DNA of 64,000 nt from Chlorogloea sp. CCALA 695 (GCF_003003885.1 NZ_PVWN01000001.1:124001-188000); one strand, 5' to 3'. Shown: positions 36,442-45,471, counted from the first letter of the stretch. Notes: a model not told the origin generated them from the sequence alone. A program made the numbers and translations.

Positions 36442-37815
36442 ATGACAATCCCTAACGGCCCAAGTAGTTCAATTTTAGTTCGGAGAATAAGTACAATTAA
36501 GTGGATTTTCAACCCATTTAAGGTACTTGAAGAACGTGCCGAAAAGTATGGCGAAAGTTTTACAATCTCTAAAAACATATCGCCCTTAGTTGTATATTTC
36601 ACAAACCCCCAAGCAATTGAGCAAATTTTTACTGCTAGCCCAGAGTTATTTGATACCAACAGCGCCAATGATATATTATTGCCACTACTCGGCGAACATT
36701 CAATGATTCTGCTAGGAGGAGCAAAGCATCAACGTCAGCGTAAATTATTAATGCCGCCCTTTCATGGCGATCGCTTACGCACTTACGGGCAGCTAATTCA
36801 TAACGTTACAGACGAAGTAATCAGTCAGTGGCAAGTAGGCAAACCTTTTAGCGTGCGATCGTCGATGCAAGAAATATCTTTGCAAGTTATTCTCAACGCT
36901 GTTTTTGGCATCCATGAAGGACAAAGATTTGACGAACTTAGGAAAGTTTTAACAACTCTGTTAGATTCGGTTGGCTCCCCAGTAAGTTCATTATTGCTCT
37001 TTTTTACTTCCTTGCAAAAAGACTGGGGTGCTTGGAGTCCTTGGGGGCGTTTTTTGCGTCTCAAACAGCAAATTGATAGCTTATTAATAACTGAAATTAG
37101 AGAAAGAAGACAGCAAGCCGATCCTAACCGCGATGACATTCTCAGTTTACTTTTAGATGCACGGGATGAAGAAGGTCAATCAATGACGGATGAGGAATTG
37201 CGAGACGAATTGATTACATTGCTATTTGCCGGACACGAAACCACCGCCTCCGCCTTATCTTGGGCTTTATACTGGATTGATTCGTTGCCAGAAGTTAAAG
37301 AGAAACTGCTAAACGAGCTTAAAACATTACCAAGTGATGCTAGTTTTAGCGATATTGCTCGTTTGCCTTATTTGAATGCCGTTTGCTCGGAGACATTGCG
37401 GATTTACCCGATTGCCATAACTCCCTTTCCGCGTGTGGTAAAAGTGCCGATGGAAATTATGGGCTACCAACTTGAACCCGGTACATTGCTATTAGTTTCT
37501 ACTTATCTCACCCATCAAAGAGAAGATATTTATCCCGAACCCAAAAAGTTTAAACCGGAGCGCTTTTTAGAAAGGCAATTCTCACCTTACGAATACTTAC
37601 CTTTTGGAGGGAGCAATCGTAGATGTATTGGTGCAGCCTTTGCTATGTATGAGATGAAGCTGGTATTAGCAACTATTTTAACTAGCTGCGAATTAAAGTT
37701 AGCAAATAATCGTTCTATCAAACCAACTCGGCGCGGGTTGACTGTTGCGCCTCCAGCAAGTATGCAGATGATAGTTACGGAGTTAAAGAAGCAAGAAAAG
37801 CCTGTTTTAGTGTAG
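36442..37815 (+). CDS. Cytochrome P450, CYP110-like
   Basis: The 457-residue product has the P450 hallmarks: I-helix AGHETTASALSW (oxygen activation) near residues 264-275, ExxR ETLR near 316, PERF region, and heme-binding loop PFGGSNRRCIGAAFAMYE with the ligand Cys near residue 394. The N-terminus starts with a Pro-rich NGPSSS and lacks a clear membrane anchor. The whole resembles the cyanobacterial CYP110 group, whose members hydroxylate fatty acids, alkanes or terpenes. No redox partner is adjacent. A palindromic repeat lies between it and the convergent deaminase gene. Confidence 0.92.
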   Translation: MTIPNGPSSSILVRRISTIKWIFNPFKVLEERAEKYGESFTISKNISPLVVYFTNPQAIEQIFTASPELFDTNSANDILLPLLGEHSMILLGGAKHQRQRKLLMPPFHGDRLRTYGQLIHNVTDEVISQWQVGKPFSVRSSMQEISLQVILNAVFGIHEGQRFDELRKVLTTLLDSVGSPVSSLLLFFTSLQKDWGAWSPWGRFLRLKQQIDSLLITEIRERRQQADPNRDDILSLLLDARDEEGQSMTDEELRDELITLLFAGHETTASALSWALYWIDSLPEVKEKLLNELKTLPSDASFSDIARLPYLNAVCSETLRIYPIAITPFPRVVKVPMEIMGYQLEPGTLLLVSTYLTHQREDIYPEPKKFKPERFLERQFSPYEYLPFGGSNRRCIGAAFAMYEMKLVLATILTSCELKLANNRSIKPTRRGLTVAPPASMQMIVTELKKQEKPVLV

Positions 37816-37853
37816 GTGCTACATTATTGCTAATTTTTAAATAAGTTTCTTTT

Positions 37854-37879
37854 GGAGACGTTGTGGTCAACGTCTCTAC
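37854..37879. repeat. Palindromic dispersed repeat, copy 3 (between convergent genes)
   Basis: GGAGACGTTG and CAACGTCTC form a stem with a TGGT loop, related to the copies at 22071 and 31416. Its right end overlaps the stop codon of the cytosine-deaminase-like gene, so the repeat supplies that stop. It may serve as a bidirectional terminator. Confidence 0.75.
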
Positions 37880-38307
37880 CTTCCGATATCTTCATTCCAC
37901 AATTGGGGATGATTGCTAATAAACTCACTCATCAACTGCTTGCACTCAATTAAATCTAGATCGATGACTTCCACACCATGAGACTTCATAAAATCTTCTG
38001 CGCCAGGGAAAGTTTGCGATTCTCCAGCTATAACTTTTTTGATACCAAACTGCACCACCGCTCCAGCGCAAAGATAGCAAGGCATTAGGGTTGAGTACAA
38101 AGTTGTCCCCTGATAAGTGCCAATTCTACCTGCATTCCGCAGACAATCGATCTCTGCGTGAGTAACTGGATCGCCTTCTTGGACTCGCTTATTATGTCCT
38201 TGTCCAATAATTACCCCATTCTTAACTAGCACCGAACCTATAGGAATACCGCCTTCAATTAATCCTTGTTTTGCCTGGGCGATCGCGCTCAACATATACT
38301 CATCCAT
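37876..38307 (-). CDS. Nucleoside/cytosine deaminase (Fcy1-like)
   Basis: The 143-residue product has the zinc deaminase motifs THAEID (His and catalytic Glu, about residues 57-62) and PCYLCAGA (two Cys ligands, about 86-93). The region GGIPIGSVLVKNGVIIGQGHN and the end VEVIDLDLIECKQLM match fungal-type cytosine deaminase better than TadA. It probably turns cytosine or a related base into uracil. I chose ATG at 38307, which has GGAGA upstream; the frame runs on to 38376 from a weaker start. The C-terminus overlaps the palindromic repeat. Confidence 0.87.
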   Translation of the reverse strand: MDEYMLSAIAQAKQGLIEGGIPIGSVLVKNGVIIGQGHNKRVQEGDPVTHAEIDCLRNAGRIGTYQGTTLYSTLMPCYLCAGAVVQFGIKKVIAGESQTFPGAEDFMKSHGVEVIDLDLIECKQLMSEFISNHPQLWNEDIGR

Positions 38308-38403
38308 ACTATGTCTCCGTAAAACTGCTGCATATATACTTGCAGGATTTAACCGGATAAGACAAGCATAAAGCAAGAGAGATTTCAGCAGATGAATACT
38401 AAT

Positions 38404-38434
38404 GAAAAAAAGCTGTTTAAGAGAGGCAGCTTTT
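38404..38434 (-). terminator. Hairpin between the deaminase and the 38478 remnant
   Basis: AAAAGCTG (38408-38415) pairs with CAGCTTTT (38427-38434). Read on the minus strand it is followed by TTTTTT, as expected for a terminator of the small gene upstream. Confidence 0.55.
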
Positions 38435-38477
38435 ACTTCTTACTTATTTTTTGCTCATAATTGAACGATTTGTTTCT

Positions 38478-38742
38478 TTATTCATTATTGTGATTATTTT
38501 TATTAAAACTACGATTCATTTCAGCATCTACTGCGTCTCTTCTAAGTTGGTCATCCTCATTCCTTCGTCTATTTTGCTCTAACTGAGCGTTATAGTTTCT
38601 TATTTCAGTAGAACTTGGCGATTGATTACTGTAGTTATTAATATACGTAGTAAGCGCAATTAATAGAAGTGCTACAGGTGTAAAGAACCATTAAAAACTT
38701 ACGTTTCTCTCCTAGTAGCCAGTTTAGCGATTTATTAGACAC
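38478..38742 (-). pseudogene. Small one-TM protein gene with a one-base frameshift
   Basis: A GTG at 38742 begins SNKSLNWLLGEKRKFL; after this an extra A shifts the frame to an early stop. The other frame continues as WFFTPVALLLIALTTYINN, a transmembrane segment, and then a charged helix (STEIRNYNAQLEQNRRRNED) to a TAA at 38478. Joining the two gives an 88-residue membrane-anchored helical protein with good composition. The family is unknown. The single insertion could also be a sequencing error in a run of T and A. Confidence 0.5.
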
Positions 38743-38898
38743 ACTTTTTATTTAAACTTCTAGATTACACCCTCAAACTAATTCGTATCTAACTTAATAA
38801 GCATCGGAAAATATACTTAAAAAATTATGAAGATTAAAAAGCTGTTCAGCAACAAGTCCATCGGTTACTATTTTCATCAACAAAGCGATGGCTTTGTC

Positions 38899-39714
38899 TT
38901 AAGGTTGCTTTGGTGCGGCTTGTCTAACAACTTCAATATCTAAATCTAGTGCTTCTGCTACTTGCTTTAAAGTTAACCCCATTTTCAACAGCCGGGGTAT
39001 TGTTTCTAACTTCCCTTCTAACTTCCCTTCTAACTTCCCTTCTAACTTCCCTTCTAACTTCCCTTCTTCTTGTGCTTCTTGATAAACTCTAGTGTTTTTT
39101 ATCAGGTCTAACCCTAGCATTGCTTCTACCTCCTGGCGGCTGAGATGAGGAAACTTGTATATTACTATTGTCTCTATAAACTCTAAAGTTTGCTGCTGAA
39201 GTCGCTCATCTGTTATTTGTTGCCTTACTTGCGAAATTAGGTTTACAGCTTTCGCTGGAGCTTTTTTGTTGCTTTCTACCACTAACTGGACAATTCCTAC
39301 ACCAAGAGATTGATTTGCTCCTAGTTCCTCTAAATATACTCTGCGGACGCGATCGCTACTTAAAAGAAATTGATAAGGTACAGGTTGCGCTGATTCAATA
39401 CTCCGCCGAGGATAAACTACAATTGCCTGCCAATTATTCACTACTTTGTATTGATATAAATACAAAAAGATTTCCGCGAAAAGACGATAGTAAAATGTTT
39501 CGTCTAATTGAAACTGCACTTCAACAAAATAAATTGGCAAATTCGGTTTGTCTGGTGGCGGTAAAAATAGTCCATCCAATCGGAAAGCGACTTGTTTTAG
39601 TTCAATAGATGTGAATTGATAATCATCAGCAAGAGAGGCTGATTGACCAATTAATTCAAAAAATATGCTAGGAAATTCTTGAAACAGATAGTAGAAAAGA
39701 GCATCGGTTTTCAC
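38899..39714 (-). CDS. Rpn family nuclease / DUF2887 protein
   Basis: The 271-residue product matches the DUF2887/Rpn group, which has a PD-(D/E)XK nuclease-like core: FRLDGLFLPP (Asp near residue 49) and YFVEVQFQLD (Glu-x-Gln near 65-67). The N-terminus KTDALFYYLFQEFPSIFFELIG is typical. Near residues 218-238 the motif EGKL is repeated five times, followed by a short helix-turn-helix-like tail (LTLKQVAEALDLDIEVVRQ). Rpn proteins promote recA-independent recombination or act as nucleases in defence. I chose GTG at 39714, which matches family starts; TTG at 39720 is the alternative. Confidence 0.85.
   Translation of the reverse strand: MKTDALFYYLFQEFPSIFFELIGQSASLADDYQFTSIELKQVAFRLDGLFLPPPDKPNLPIYFVEVQFQLDETFYYRLFAEIFLYLYQYKVVNNWQAIVVYPRRSIESAQPVPYQFLLSSDRVRRVYLEELGANQSLGVGIVQLVVESNKKAPAKAVNLISQVRQQITDERLQQQTLEFIETIVIYKFPHLSRQEVEAMLGLDLIKNTRVYQEAQEEGKLEGKLEGKLEGKLEGKLETIPRLLKMGLTLKQVAEALDLDIEVVRQAAPKQP
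39011..39070. repeat. 12-bp coding minisatellite in the Rpn gene
   Basis: The unit TTCCCTTCTAAC is repeated four times from 39011, with a fifth, diverged unit up to 39070. On the minus strand it encodes Glu-Gly-Lys-Leu repeats. As the unit is a multiple of three, changes in copy number keep the frame. Confidence 0.9.
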
Positions 39715-39754
39715 AATCAATCGCCCACAAATCCAAAGTTGATTTTAGGGCTAA

Positions 39755-39789
39755 ATGCGAAGCCCGTTACCGGGCGCGCTTGCGCTATC
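39755..39789. repeat. 36-bp GC-rich palindromic dispersed repeat, copy 1
   Basis: This element, starting ATGCGAAGCCCG and ending CTTGCGCTATC, recurs in inverted orientation at 45381-45416 with one or two changes. It lies in the 129-bp spacer upstream of the Rpn gene and has an inner palindrome CCCGTTACCGGGCG. Confidence 0.8.
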
Positions 39790-39843
39790 ACACATAACAT
39801 ATATCCCTACAATTTTTGACCTTGTTAGATGAACCTTAATTAT

Positions 39844-40101
39844 CTAAAGTTCCGAAGCGCTATCTGGTGCAACGACTTCTCCCGTACCAATTTCTAAAAT
39901 CCTATCTTGGTCGGTAATAAGCTGGCTTAGTTCTTTAACTTGCAGATTCATTTGTTCGCAAGCTGCCTTGAGTTGGGCGGAAAAAGTATTGAGGTTTTCA
40001 CCATAGCCACATTGTAGCGCTGCTGTTTTAATTCCCTGTTGAGCATTAGCTCTAGCACAATCAACTAATTCCGTGCCTTGCAATGGTATAGATGATGCCA
40101 T
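39844..40101 (-). CDS. Small protein of unknown function
   Basis: I do not recognise this 85-residue protein. It has no membrane segment and appears helical (ELVDCARANAQQGIKTAALQ, then LNTFSAQLKAACEQMNLQV) with an acidic C-terminus (GTGEVVAPDSASEL). It contains three Cys residues. The ATG at 40101 is preferred over the TTG at 40113. It lies alone between two minus-strand genes and could be a cofactor-binding or regulatory protein, but there is no evidence for a role. Confidence 0.6.
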   Translation of the reverse strand: MASSIPLQGTELVDCARANAQQGIKTAALQCGYGENLNTFSAQLKAACEQMNLQVKELSQLITDQDRILEIGTGEVVAPDSASEL

Positions 40102-40166
40102 AAACCCTGACAATTTTTACTTAATTATTAGTTGCTAATTTAGCAACCTCTCATCCCTAAAGGCAT

Positions 40167-40184
40167 CCTTCTTGTGGAAGAAGG
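40167..40184. other. Hairpin between ddl and the small 39844 gene
   Basis: CCTTCTT and AAGAAGG pair around GTGG. A T run follows only on the plus strand, where no gene ends, so a terminator role for ddl is doubtful. Confidence 0.3.
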
Positions 40185-40241
40185 CTGCAACTTTAAACTT
40201 TTTTCACTACCATAATTATTCTTAGTGACAAACTAGCTAGG

Positions 40242-41327
40242 TTATTTCCTGGGGACTCTTTCTAAAGCCAGTTGAATCAACCTGTCTACTAATTCGGGAA
40301 AGGAAACGCCGCTTTTTTCCCAGAGTTGAGGATACATACTTGTAGCTGTAAATCCTGGTAGGGTATTGATTTCATTAATTAATACGTTTCCTGTAACTTC
40401 TACATAGAAAAAGTCTACTCGCGCCAGTCCCGCCGCATCAGTTGCCATAAAAGCTTGCAAAGCCATTTGCTGAATTTTTTGGGCAATTTCATCGGGAATG
40501 TTGGCGGGGATAAGCCAGTCGGCTTTACCTTGACTGTATTTTGTGTCGTAGTCGTAAAAATCGCTGTTGTAAGTAATTTCGCCCACTACTGAAGCTTGGG
40601 GATTATCGTTGCCTAATACAGCACATTCTATTTCGCGTCCCACTACTGCCGCTTCGACAATAATCCTACGGTCTAAACTAGCAGCATGATCTAGGGCTTT
40701 TTCTAGTTCGTTGCGCGATCGCACTTTGGCAATGCCTACAGACGATCCTAAATTAGCTGGCTTCACAAAGCAAGGATAGCCAAGTTTTTGCTCGATTTCG
40801 TCGCCCAATTTGGGAAATATACAAGGATTTGACCATACTTGAGAACGGTTAATTGCCATGTATTCTACTTGCGCTAATCCTACTTGAGCAAAAGCCATTT
40901 TCATCGCAATTTTATCCATTCCCAGCGCCGAACCCAAGACCCCCGAACCAACAAAGGGAGTTTGCATTAAGGTCAATAATCCTTGCACTGTCCCATCTTC
41001 ACCATTTGGCCCATGAAGAATGGGAAACCAAACATCTATATCTCCGACTTGAGAAGGAGATTGCCAAGGGCTAAGTTGCCCTTTGATAGTTAGGTCAGTA
41101 GTAGTGACTTCTGCTTGGAGTAGTGGTACGCCCGATTCGAGAACATTTTGGGGTACTTGTCCTGATAGCCAATTCCCATCTTTTTGAATGTAAAAAGGTA
41201 GAATCTCGTATTTATCTGTATTTTGGTTGGAATTTAAAGCTTTGGCGATCGCCTGAGCGGAACGAATCGACACTTCATGCTCTCCCGAACGCCCACCAAA
41301 TAGCAACCCTACTCTTAATTTTGTCAT
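40242..41327 (-). CDS. ddl: D-alanine--D-alanine ligase
   Basis: The 361-residue ATP-grasp enzyme joins two D-Ala for peptidoglycan synthesis. The N-terminus [18 protein letters not shown] (7-24) is diagnostic. The ATP-grasp part includes [18 protein letters not shown], the omega-loop region [14 protein letters not shown], and LARVDFFYV with [16 protein letters not shown] near the C-terminus that holds Mg2+ ligands. The Tyr-Lys in the loop fits specificity for D-Ala over D-lactate, as far as the motif can show. ATG at 41327. Confidence 0.95.
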   Translation of the reverse strand: MTKLRVGLLFGGRSGEHEVSIRSAQAIAKALNSNQNTDKYEILPFYIQKDGNWLSGQVPQNVLESGVPLLQAEVTTTDLTIKGQLSPWQSPSQVGDIDVWFPILHGPNGEDGTVQGLLTLMQTPFVGSGVLGSALGMDKIAMKMAFAQVGLAQVEYMAINRSQVWSNPCIFPKLGDEIEQKLGYPCFVKPANLGSSVGIAKVRSRNELEKALDHAASLDRRIIVEAAVVGREIECAVLGNDNPQASVVGEITYNSDFYDYDTKYSQGKADWLIPANIPDEIAQKIQQMALQAFMATDAAGLARVDFFYVEVTGNVLINEINTLPGFTATSMYPQLWEKSGVSFPELVDRLIQLALERVPRK

Positions 41328-41410
41328 CCTCGCATCACCTTTTGCTTATTGATGGGCATAGCCTACCATAGCTACTTGTCGCACTTCTACCCAAGACAAT
41401 GATGTTTTGC

Positions 41411-42205
41411 TTATTTAGGAAATTCGTAAGGTAACACCGTAGGATCTAGATGCTTGACAATTTGTTGGGGGTTGCCAATAACTACTACATTTTCTGGCAC
41501 TGACTGCCGAACAATTGAACCTAATCCAACTACAGAATTTTTACCAATAACTACACCTTTTAAAACTGCGCTTTTACTACCAATCCAGGCATTTTCGCTA
41601 ATATAAATTGATTTTGTTTTTGTTATTGCTTTGGGATCCCAACGATCTATTTCTATACTATGAGCGTCAGTATCCATAATTACAGCATCGCTCACCATAC
41701 ACAATTTTTCTAGTTCTATGGAGCTTTCTGATAACATATTTGTGCCATTGAAATAGCACTGATTGCCTATAGTAATAAATCCAGAATTACCCCGCGATAC
41801 AATGTCATTTGGCACGTTGTAATAGTTAGCTAAATGGCAATCATTGCCGATTTTTATTGCTCCTTTTCCTTCTACTACTATGGTTGAACCAGCTATTGTA
41901 CAATGGTTACCGATAGATACACAACCCGAATAATCTTTAGCAATAATTTTATTTGGTAAGTTTTTAGTACCTACAAAAGAGCAGTAATCTCCTATTACTA
42001 CTTTCCCTTCCCCTTCTATAGAGAATGCACCTTTAATTTTGACTCCTCTGCCAAATTTTACCTGGGGGTATTGCAGGCGATAGCGAATTAAAGTTAATTT
42101 ACAAATACCTAACTCTATTAGGTCAAATACCGATTTGCCTTTAGCTCGTTGAACTAACTTATCAATAACTGAGCTAGGCGGCAAAGTAATACTAAAATCT
42201 GTCAT
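41411..42205 (-). CDS. Hexapeptide-repeat acyltransferase
   Basis: The 264-residue product is built mostly of hexapeptide turns forming a left-handed beta-helix (about residues 45-245: VKFGRGVKIKGAF, VSIGNHCTIAGSTIVV, AWIGSKSAVLKGVVIGKNSV). A C-terminal VVIGNPQQIVKHLDP is typical of sugar O-acetyltransferases of the NodL/WbbJ group. It has a short helical N-terminus. It should acylate a sugar of an envelope polysaccharide, but the substrate is unknown. It lies between ddl and miaB, 83 bp from ddl, on the same strand. Confidence 0.82.
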   Translation of the reverse strand: MTDFSITLPPSSVIDKLVQRAKGKSVFDLIELGICKLTLIRYRLQYPQVKFGRGVKIKGAFSIEGEGKVVIGDYCSFVGTKNLPNKIIAKDYSGCVSIGNHCTIAGSTIVVEGKGAIKIGNDCHLANYYNVPNDIVSRGNSGFITIGNQCYFNGTNMLSESSIELEKLCMVSDAVIMDTDAHSIEIDRWDPKAITKTKSIYISENAWIGSKSAVLKGVVIGKNSVVGLGSIVRQSVPENVVVIGNPQQIVKHLDPTVLPYEFPK

Positions 42206-42359
42206 AATTATTTAATTTATAAAGTAAATACGTTTAATGTATACCAATCAATTCAAATAAAAAATAACAATTCTATCGATTAATCTTGCATATTTATGGC
42301 TATTTAATTAGAGTAAAGAGTAACTTTTATAGCGGCTCTTGGCTCTAATCAATATTAGT

Positions 42360-43730
42360 TTATACTGCTAAAACTTGTTTGACCTCAACTGGTTCACCAG
42401 TTAGACTAAAAGCACGGGCTTCAGTAATTTTAACTTGGACAAGTTGACCTTTTAGCTCGTTAATATCGCCTGTAAAAAAGGTTAAACGATTACCGCGATT
42501 CCTACCCATTACTTGAGTTGGGGTTTTGGGGTTTTGGTCTTCGACTAACACCTCCTCAACCCGATTGAGATAGCGCTGATTTCGCATCTCTGCTTGTACC
42601 GATACCAAATGATTTAGTTGTTGCAAGCGATCGCGCTTTACTTCTTCGCTTAACTGATTATCCCACAATGCCGCCGGAGTGCCAGGACGAGGGGAATAAG
42701 CTGCAGTATTTGTATGGTCGAAGACAATATCTGTCATTAGTTTGAGAGTATTGTTAAACTGCGCCTCAGTTTCTCCAGGAAAAGCGGCGATCGCATCCCC
42801 ACTAATTGTTGCATCCGGTACATAACGGCGAATAGTATCAATTATCCGGCGATACTTTTCGTGGGTATAGCCGCGCGACATCTGTTTAAGAATTTCGTTA
42901 TCCCCCGATTGAAAGGGAATATGGAAGTGTTCGCACACCTTCGGTAATTCGGCGCAAGCTTTAATTAAACGCTCCGTAAAATAGCGTGGGTGGCTAGTAG
43001 CAAAGCGTAGGCGCTCAATTCCCGGTACGTCATGGATGAAGTATAGCAAATCCGTTAACGTGTGCTGATGCCTGCCTTCGGGGGTTGTTCCAGGCAAATC
43101 TCTACCGTAAGCATCAATGTTTTGACCGAGTAAAGTTATTTCCTTGTAACCCATCTTTGCCAACTGTTCGATCTCAGCGCGGATAGCTTCAGGAGTGCGG
43201 GATTGCTCAATTCCGCGTACATTTGGGACGACGCAGTAAGTACAACGCTCATTGCAACCATAAATGACATTTACCCAGGCTGTAACGTTACTATCGCGGC
43301 GCGGTGTCGTGATATCTTCCATAATATGCACTGACTCGGTAGCTACTACCTGATTGCCGTTGTATACCCTTTGCAGCAAGTCTTCAAGGCGATTGGCGTG
43401 TTGGGGGCCCATGACTAAATCTAGTTCGGGAACTCGCCTTAGTAAAGCTTCCCCTTCTTGCTGGGCAAGACATCCGGCAATTACTAAAGTTAAATTAGGT
43501 TCTCTATGCTTGCGCTTAGCTTGTTTGCCTAAGTAAGAGTAAACTTTTTGTTCGGCACTATCGCGGATAGTACAAGTATTATAAATAATCAAGTCTGCAT
43601 TGTTGGGGTCTTCTGACCACTCAAAGCCCATATTTTCAATAATCCCAGCCATCCGCTCAGAGTCGGCTTTATTCATTTGACAGCCGAAAGTAGTGATATG
43701 GTAGCGTTGCTTTGCAGTAGTCGTGTCCAT
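42360..43730 (-). CDS. miaB: tRNA-2-methylthio-N6-dimethylallyladenosine synthase MiaB
   Basis: The 456-residue radical SAM methylthiotransferase adds a methylthio group to i6A37 of tRNAs. The N-terminal UPF0004 domain has Cys17, Cys53 and Cys87 for the auxiliary cluster. The radical SAM core has CNERCTYC (Cys159, 163, 166). A TRAM domain lies at about 385-450 ([20 protein letters not shown]). The length and all six Cys fit MiaB rather than RimO or MtaB. ATG at 43730. Confidence 0.95.
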   Translation of the reverse strand: MDTTTAKQRYHITTFGCQMNKADSERMAGIIENMGFEWSEDPNNADLIIYNTCTIRDSAEQKVYSYLGKQAKRKHREPNLTLVIAGCLAQQEGEALLRRVPELDLVMGPQHANRLEDLLQRVYNGNQVVATESVHIMEDITTPRRDSNVTAWVNVIYGCNERCTYCVVPNVRGIEQSRTPEAIRAEIEQLAKMGYKEITLLGQNIDAYGRDLPGTTPEGRHQHTLTDLLYFIHDVPGIERLRFATSHPRYFTERLIKACAELPKVCEHFHIPFQSGDNEILKQMSRGYTHEKYRRIIDTIRRYVPDATISGDAIAAFPGETEAQFNNTLKLMTDIVFDHTNTAAYSPRPGTPAALWDNQLSEEVKRDRLQQLNHLVSVQAEMRNQRYLNRVEEVLVEDQNPKTPTQVMGRNRGNRLTFFTGDINELKGQLVQVKITEARAFSLTGEPVEVKQVLAV

Positions 43731-43929
43731 TTATGAACCAATGATATTAAAGAATCCCGTGTTATCAATTATAGTTTTTGCTACGATTAAATTCTTCAAG
43801 CTACTTTAACGGCTTACTGGTACTACCTCGTTCAACTACAGTCGGCGCTAATATGAGATTTTTCTGGCAAAATCCTATTTCTCTAAATTTGGCTATGAGG
43901 GAGAAAAACTCCCCATATTTAACCTTTAT

Positions 43930-44040
43930 TTATCCAGCAAAACCAACGCTAAACACTGCAACCGCGCCAAGTAATGCCAAAATTGTTAATACAAGTCCAG
44001 CGTTAGGGCTGCCTTTCCAAGAATAATTTTTGTCATCCAT
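43930..44040 (-). CDS. 36-residue single-TM protein
   Basis: A short ATG-initiated frame encodes a 36-residue protein: MDDKNYSWKGSPNAG, then one transmembrane helix (LVLTILALLGAVAVFSVGF) and a stop. The polar start and lone helix are like small thylakoid or plasma membrane subunits of cyanobacteria. I could not match it to a named photosystem or cytochrome subunit. It has no strong ribosome binding site. It is divergent from the 44124 small gene. Confidence 0.5.
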   Translation of the reverse strand: MDDKNYSWKGSPNAGLVLTILALLGAVAVFSVGFAG

Positions 44041-44123
44041 AATAAAATAGTTTTTGTAGGGCTACATCTTCAATTGTTACATTATTTAATAAATATTTTA
44101 ATCTTCAGTTAGGTAGATAAAGA

Positions 44124-44297
44124 GTGAAAATTATCCAGGTAATCGGCATTATTCTCGGCGTTACCTTAGTTATTTGGGTATTAAGAGGCTTTGGCATACT
44201 AAGCTTTATTCCTGGGGGAATTTTGTGGTTGTTGTTATTGAGTGCGGCTTCCACAGGAATTTTTGGTATTGTTCAAGACAAGCTACGGAGACTTTAG
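44124..44297 (+). CDS. 57-residue membrane protein
   Basis: A GTG-initiated frame of 57 codons encodes two hydrophobic helices (IIQVIGIILGVTLVIWVL and LSFIPGGILWLLLLSAAS) separated by a short loop, and a charged tail (QDKLRRL). The composition is well suited to a small membrane protein and the helices are long enough to span. No family is recognised. It lies 113 bp before the stress-protein gene on the same strand. Confidence 0.55.
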   Translation: MKIIQVIGIILGVTLVIWVLRGFGILSFIPGGILWLLLLSAASTGIFGIVQDKLRRL

Positions 44298-44410
44298 AAC
44301 TAACTCTTTTGAAACTTACTAATCAACCCTATGGGTGAAGGCGGGTAACTAGCGCCTTGATATTCTCCAAGAAGTAAGAACAAGCAAAGTAAATATTCAA
44401 GGAGAACTAA

Positions 44411-45202
44411 ATGACTGCTACAGACACTACCACCCCATCTGATATCTCTACAGCCGAACGTACAGTATCGGCAATATTTAAAGACAACGCTCAAATCGAC
44501 GGTGTAGTTCGTCGCCTAATAGACCGAGGGATTTCCCGTGATGACATTTCTGTAGTCGGCAAAAACTTTCATTCAGAAACTAAAATTGCTGGTTTTCTCA
44601 CCAAAAAAGATGTAATTTTAGGCGGACTAAAACAAGGTGCGATCTTCGGTTCCTTATTTGGTTCTGCTTTAGCCTTACTAACAGGTGTAGGCGTGTTGTT
44701 TGTGCCTTTTGTAGGTACATTAGTAGCTGCTGGCCCCTTAGGAGCCGCTTTACTAGGAGCCGCTAGCGGTGCATTTGCTGGAAGTGCGGGAGCCGGATTA
44801 GTATCTGCTTTAGTAACTTTAGGAATGCCTGAAGAAAAAGCCGCTATTTACCAAACTCGGATTGAGGCAGGGGATTTTTTAGTAACCGTAGAAGTCCCTG
44901 CGGATAAGTCTGGTGAAATTCAACTACTTTTAGAAAGTGCTGGCGGTGAAGAAACCCATACTAACGAAACAGCCTTACCTCGTGGACGCTCTGGTCAAAT
45001 TGAAGATCCTAGCCATTTGTCGCCAGAAGTTCGCTCTCATCTTTCGGAAGATGCTCAACGCGCCTTTGTTGCTAATTACAATGCCGAACTTGCAAACTCC
45101 AGTGATGAAGCTAAAGCCGAACACCACGCCTGGGATGTAGTACGCGAACAATTTGCTCAAGATGAGCATGGTGTTTGGTCAAAGTCTACAATGAGCGTCT
45201 AA
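44411..45202 (+). CDS. Stress protein: 17M-like domain, glycine-zipper membrane segment, ChaB-like tail
   Basis: The 263-residue product has three parts. Residues 15-60 ([23 protein letters not shown]) match the general stress protein 17M/YflT-like fold. Residues 75-140 are Gly/Ala-rich and hydrophobic, with many GxxxG steps, as in glycine zippers of membrane proteins. Residues 195-262 ([36 protein letters not shown]) resemble the ChaB domain. Such proteins are common in cyanobacteria and linked to stress, without a known reaction. AAGGAG six bases upstream of the ATG is a good start signal. A terminator follows the stop directly. Confidence 0.8.
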   Translation: MTATDTTTPSDISTAERTVSAIFKDNAQIDGVVRRLIDRGISRDDISVVGKNFHSETKIAGFLTKKDVILGGLKQGAIFGSLFGSALALLTGVGVLFVPFVGTLVAAGPLGAALLGAASGAFAGSAGAGLVSALVTLGMPEEKAAIYQTRIEAGDFLVTVEVPADKSGEIQLLLESAGGEETHTNETALPRGRSGQIEDPSHLSPEVRSHLSEDAQRAFVANYNAELANSSDEAKAEHHAWDVVREQFAQDEHGVWSKSTMSV

Positions 45203-45206
45203 AAAG

Positions 45207-45242
45207 CTTTAAGTCGCCGATATTTTATTTTGGCGGCTTTTT
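45207..45242 (+). terminator. Terminator after the 44411 gene
   Basis: AAGTCGCC near 45211 pairs with GGCGGCTT (one G-T pair) near 45232, followed by TTTT. It lies between the stress-protein gene and the tRNA gene. Confidence 0.75.
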
Positions 45243-45281
45243 AAAAACTCTGTCAAATATATGCTATGTTTAGAGATTCTT

Positions 45282-45355
45282 GGACGTATAGCTCAGTTGG
45301 TTAGAGCGCTACGTTGACATCGTAGAGGTCCCCCGTTCGAGTCGGGGTACGTCCA
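45282..45355 (+). tRNA. tRNA-Val (GAC)
   Basis: A 74-base cloverleaf: acceptor GGACGTA/TACGTCC with discriminator A, D arm GCTC...GAGC, anticodon stem CTACG/CGTAG with loop TTGACAT (anticodon GAC, valine), variable AGGTC, and T arm CCCCG/CGGGG with TTCGAGT. CCA is not encoded. Confidence 0.97.
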
Positions 45356-45380
45356 TTTTAATTATAGTAACCTGCTAACC

Positions 45381-45416
45381 GATAGCGCAAGCGCGCCCGG
45401 TTACGGGCTTCGCATT
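45381..45416. repeat. 36-bp GC-rich palindromic dispersed repeat, copy 2 (inverted)
   Basis: This is the reverse complement of the element at 39755-39789 with about one or two differences (starts GATAGCGCAAGC, ends GGGCTTCGCATT). It lies 25 bp after the tRNA-Val gene, followed by a T run. Confidence 0.8.
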
Positions 45417-45471
45417 TTTTAAACAGTGTAGGGATAGACCTATTTTATATTCCTAGGTAAAATGCTCGGAT

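Noticed and set aside
43778-44026. 82-codon plus-strand frame
   Set aside because: It overlaps the opposite-strand 36-residue membrane gene and has no protein-like features.
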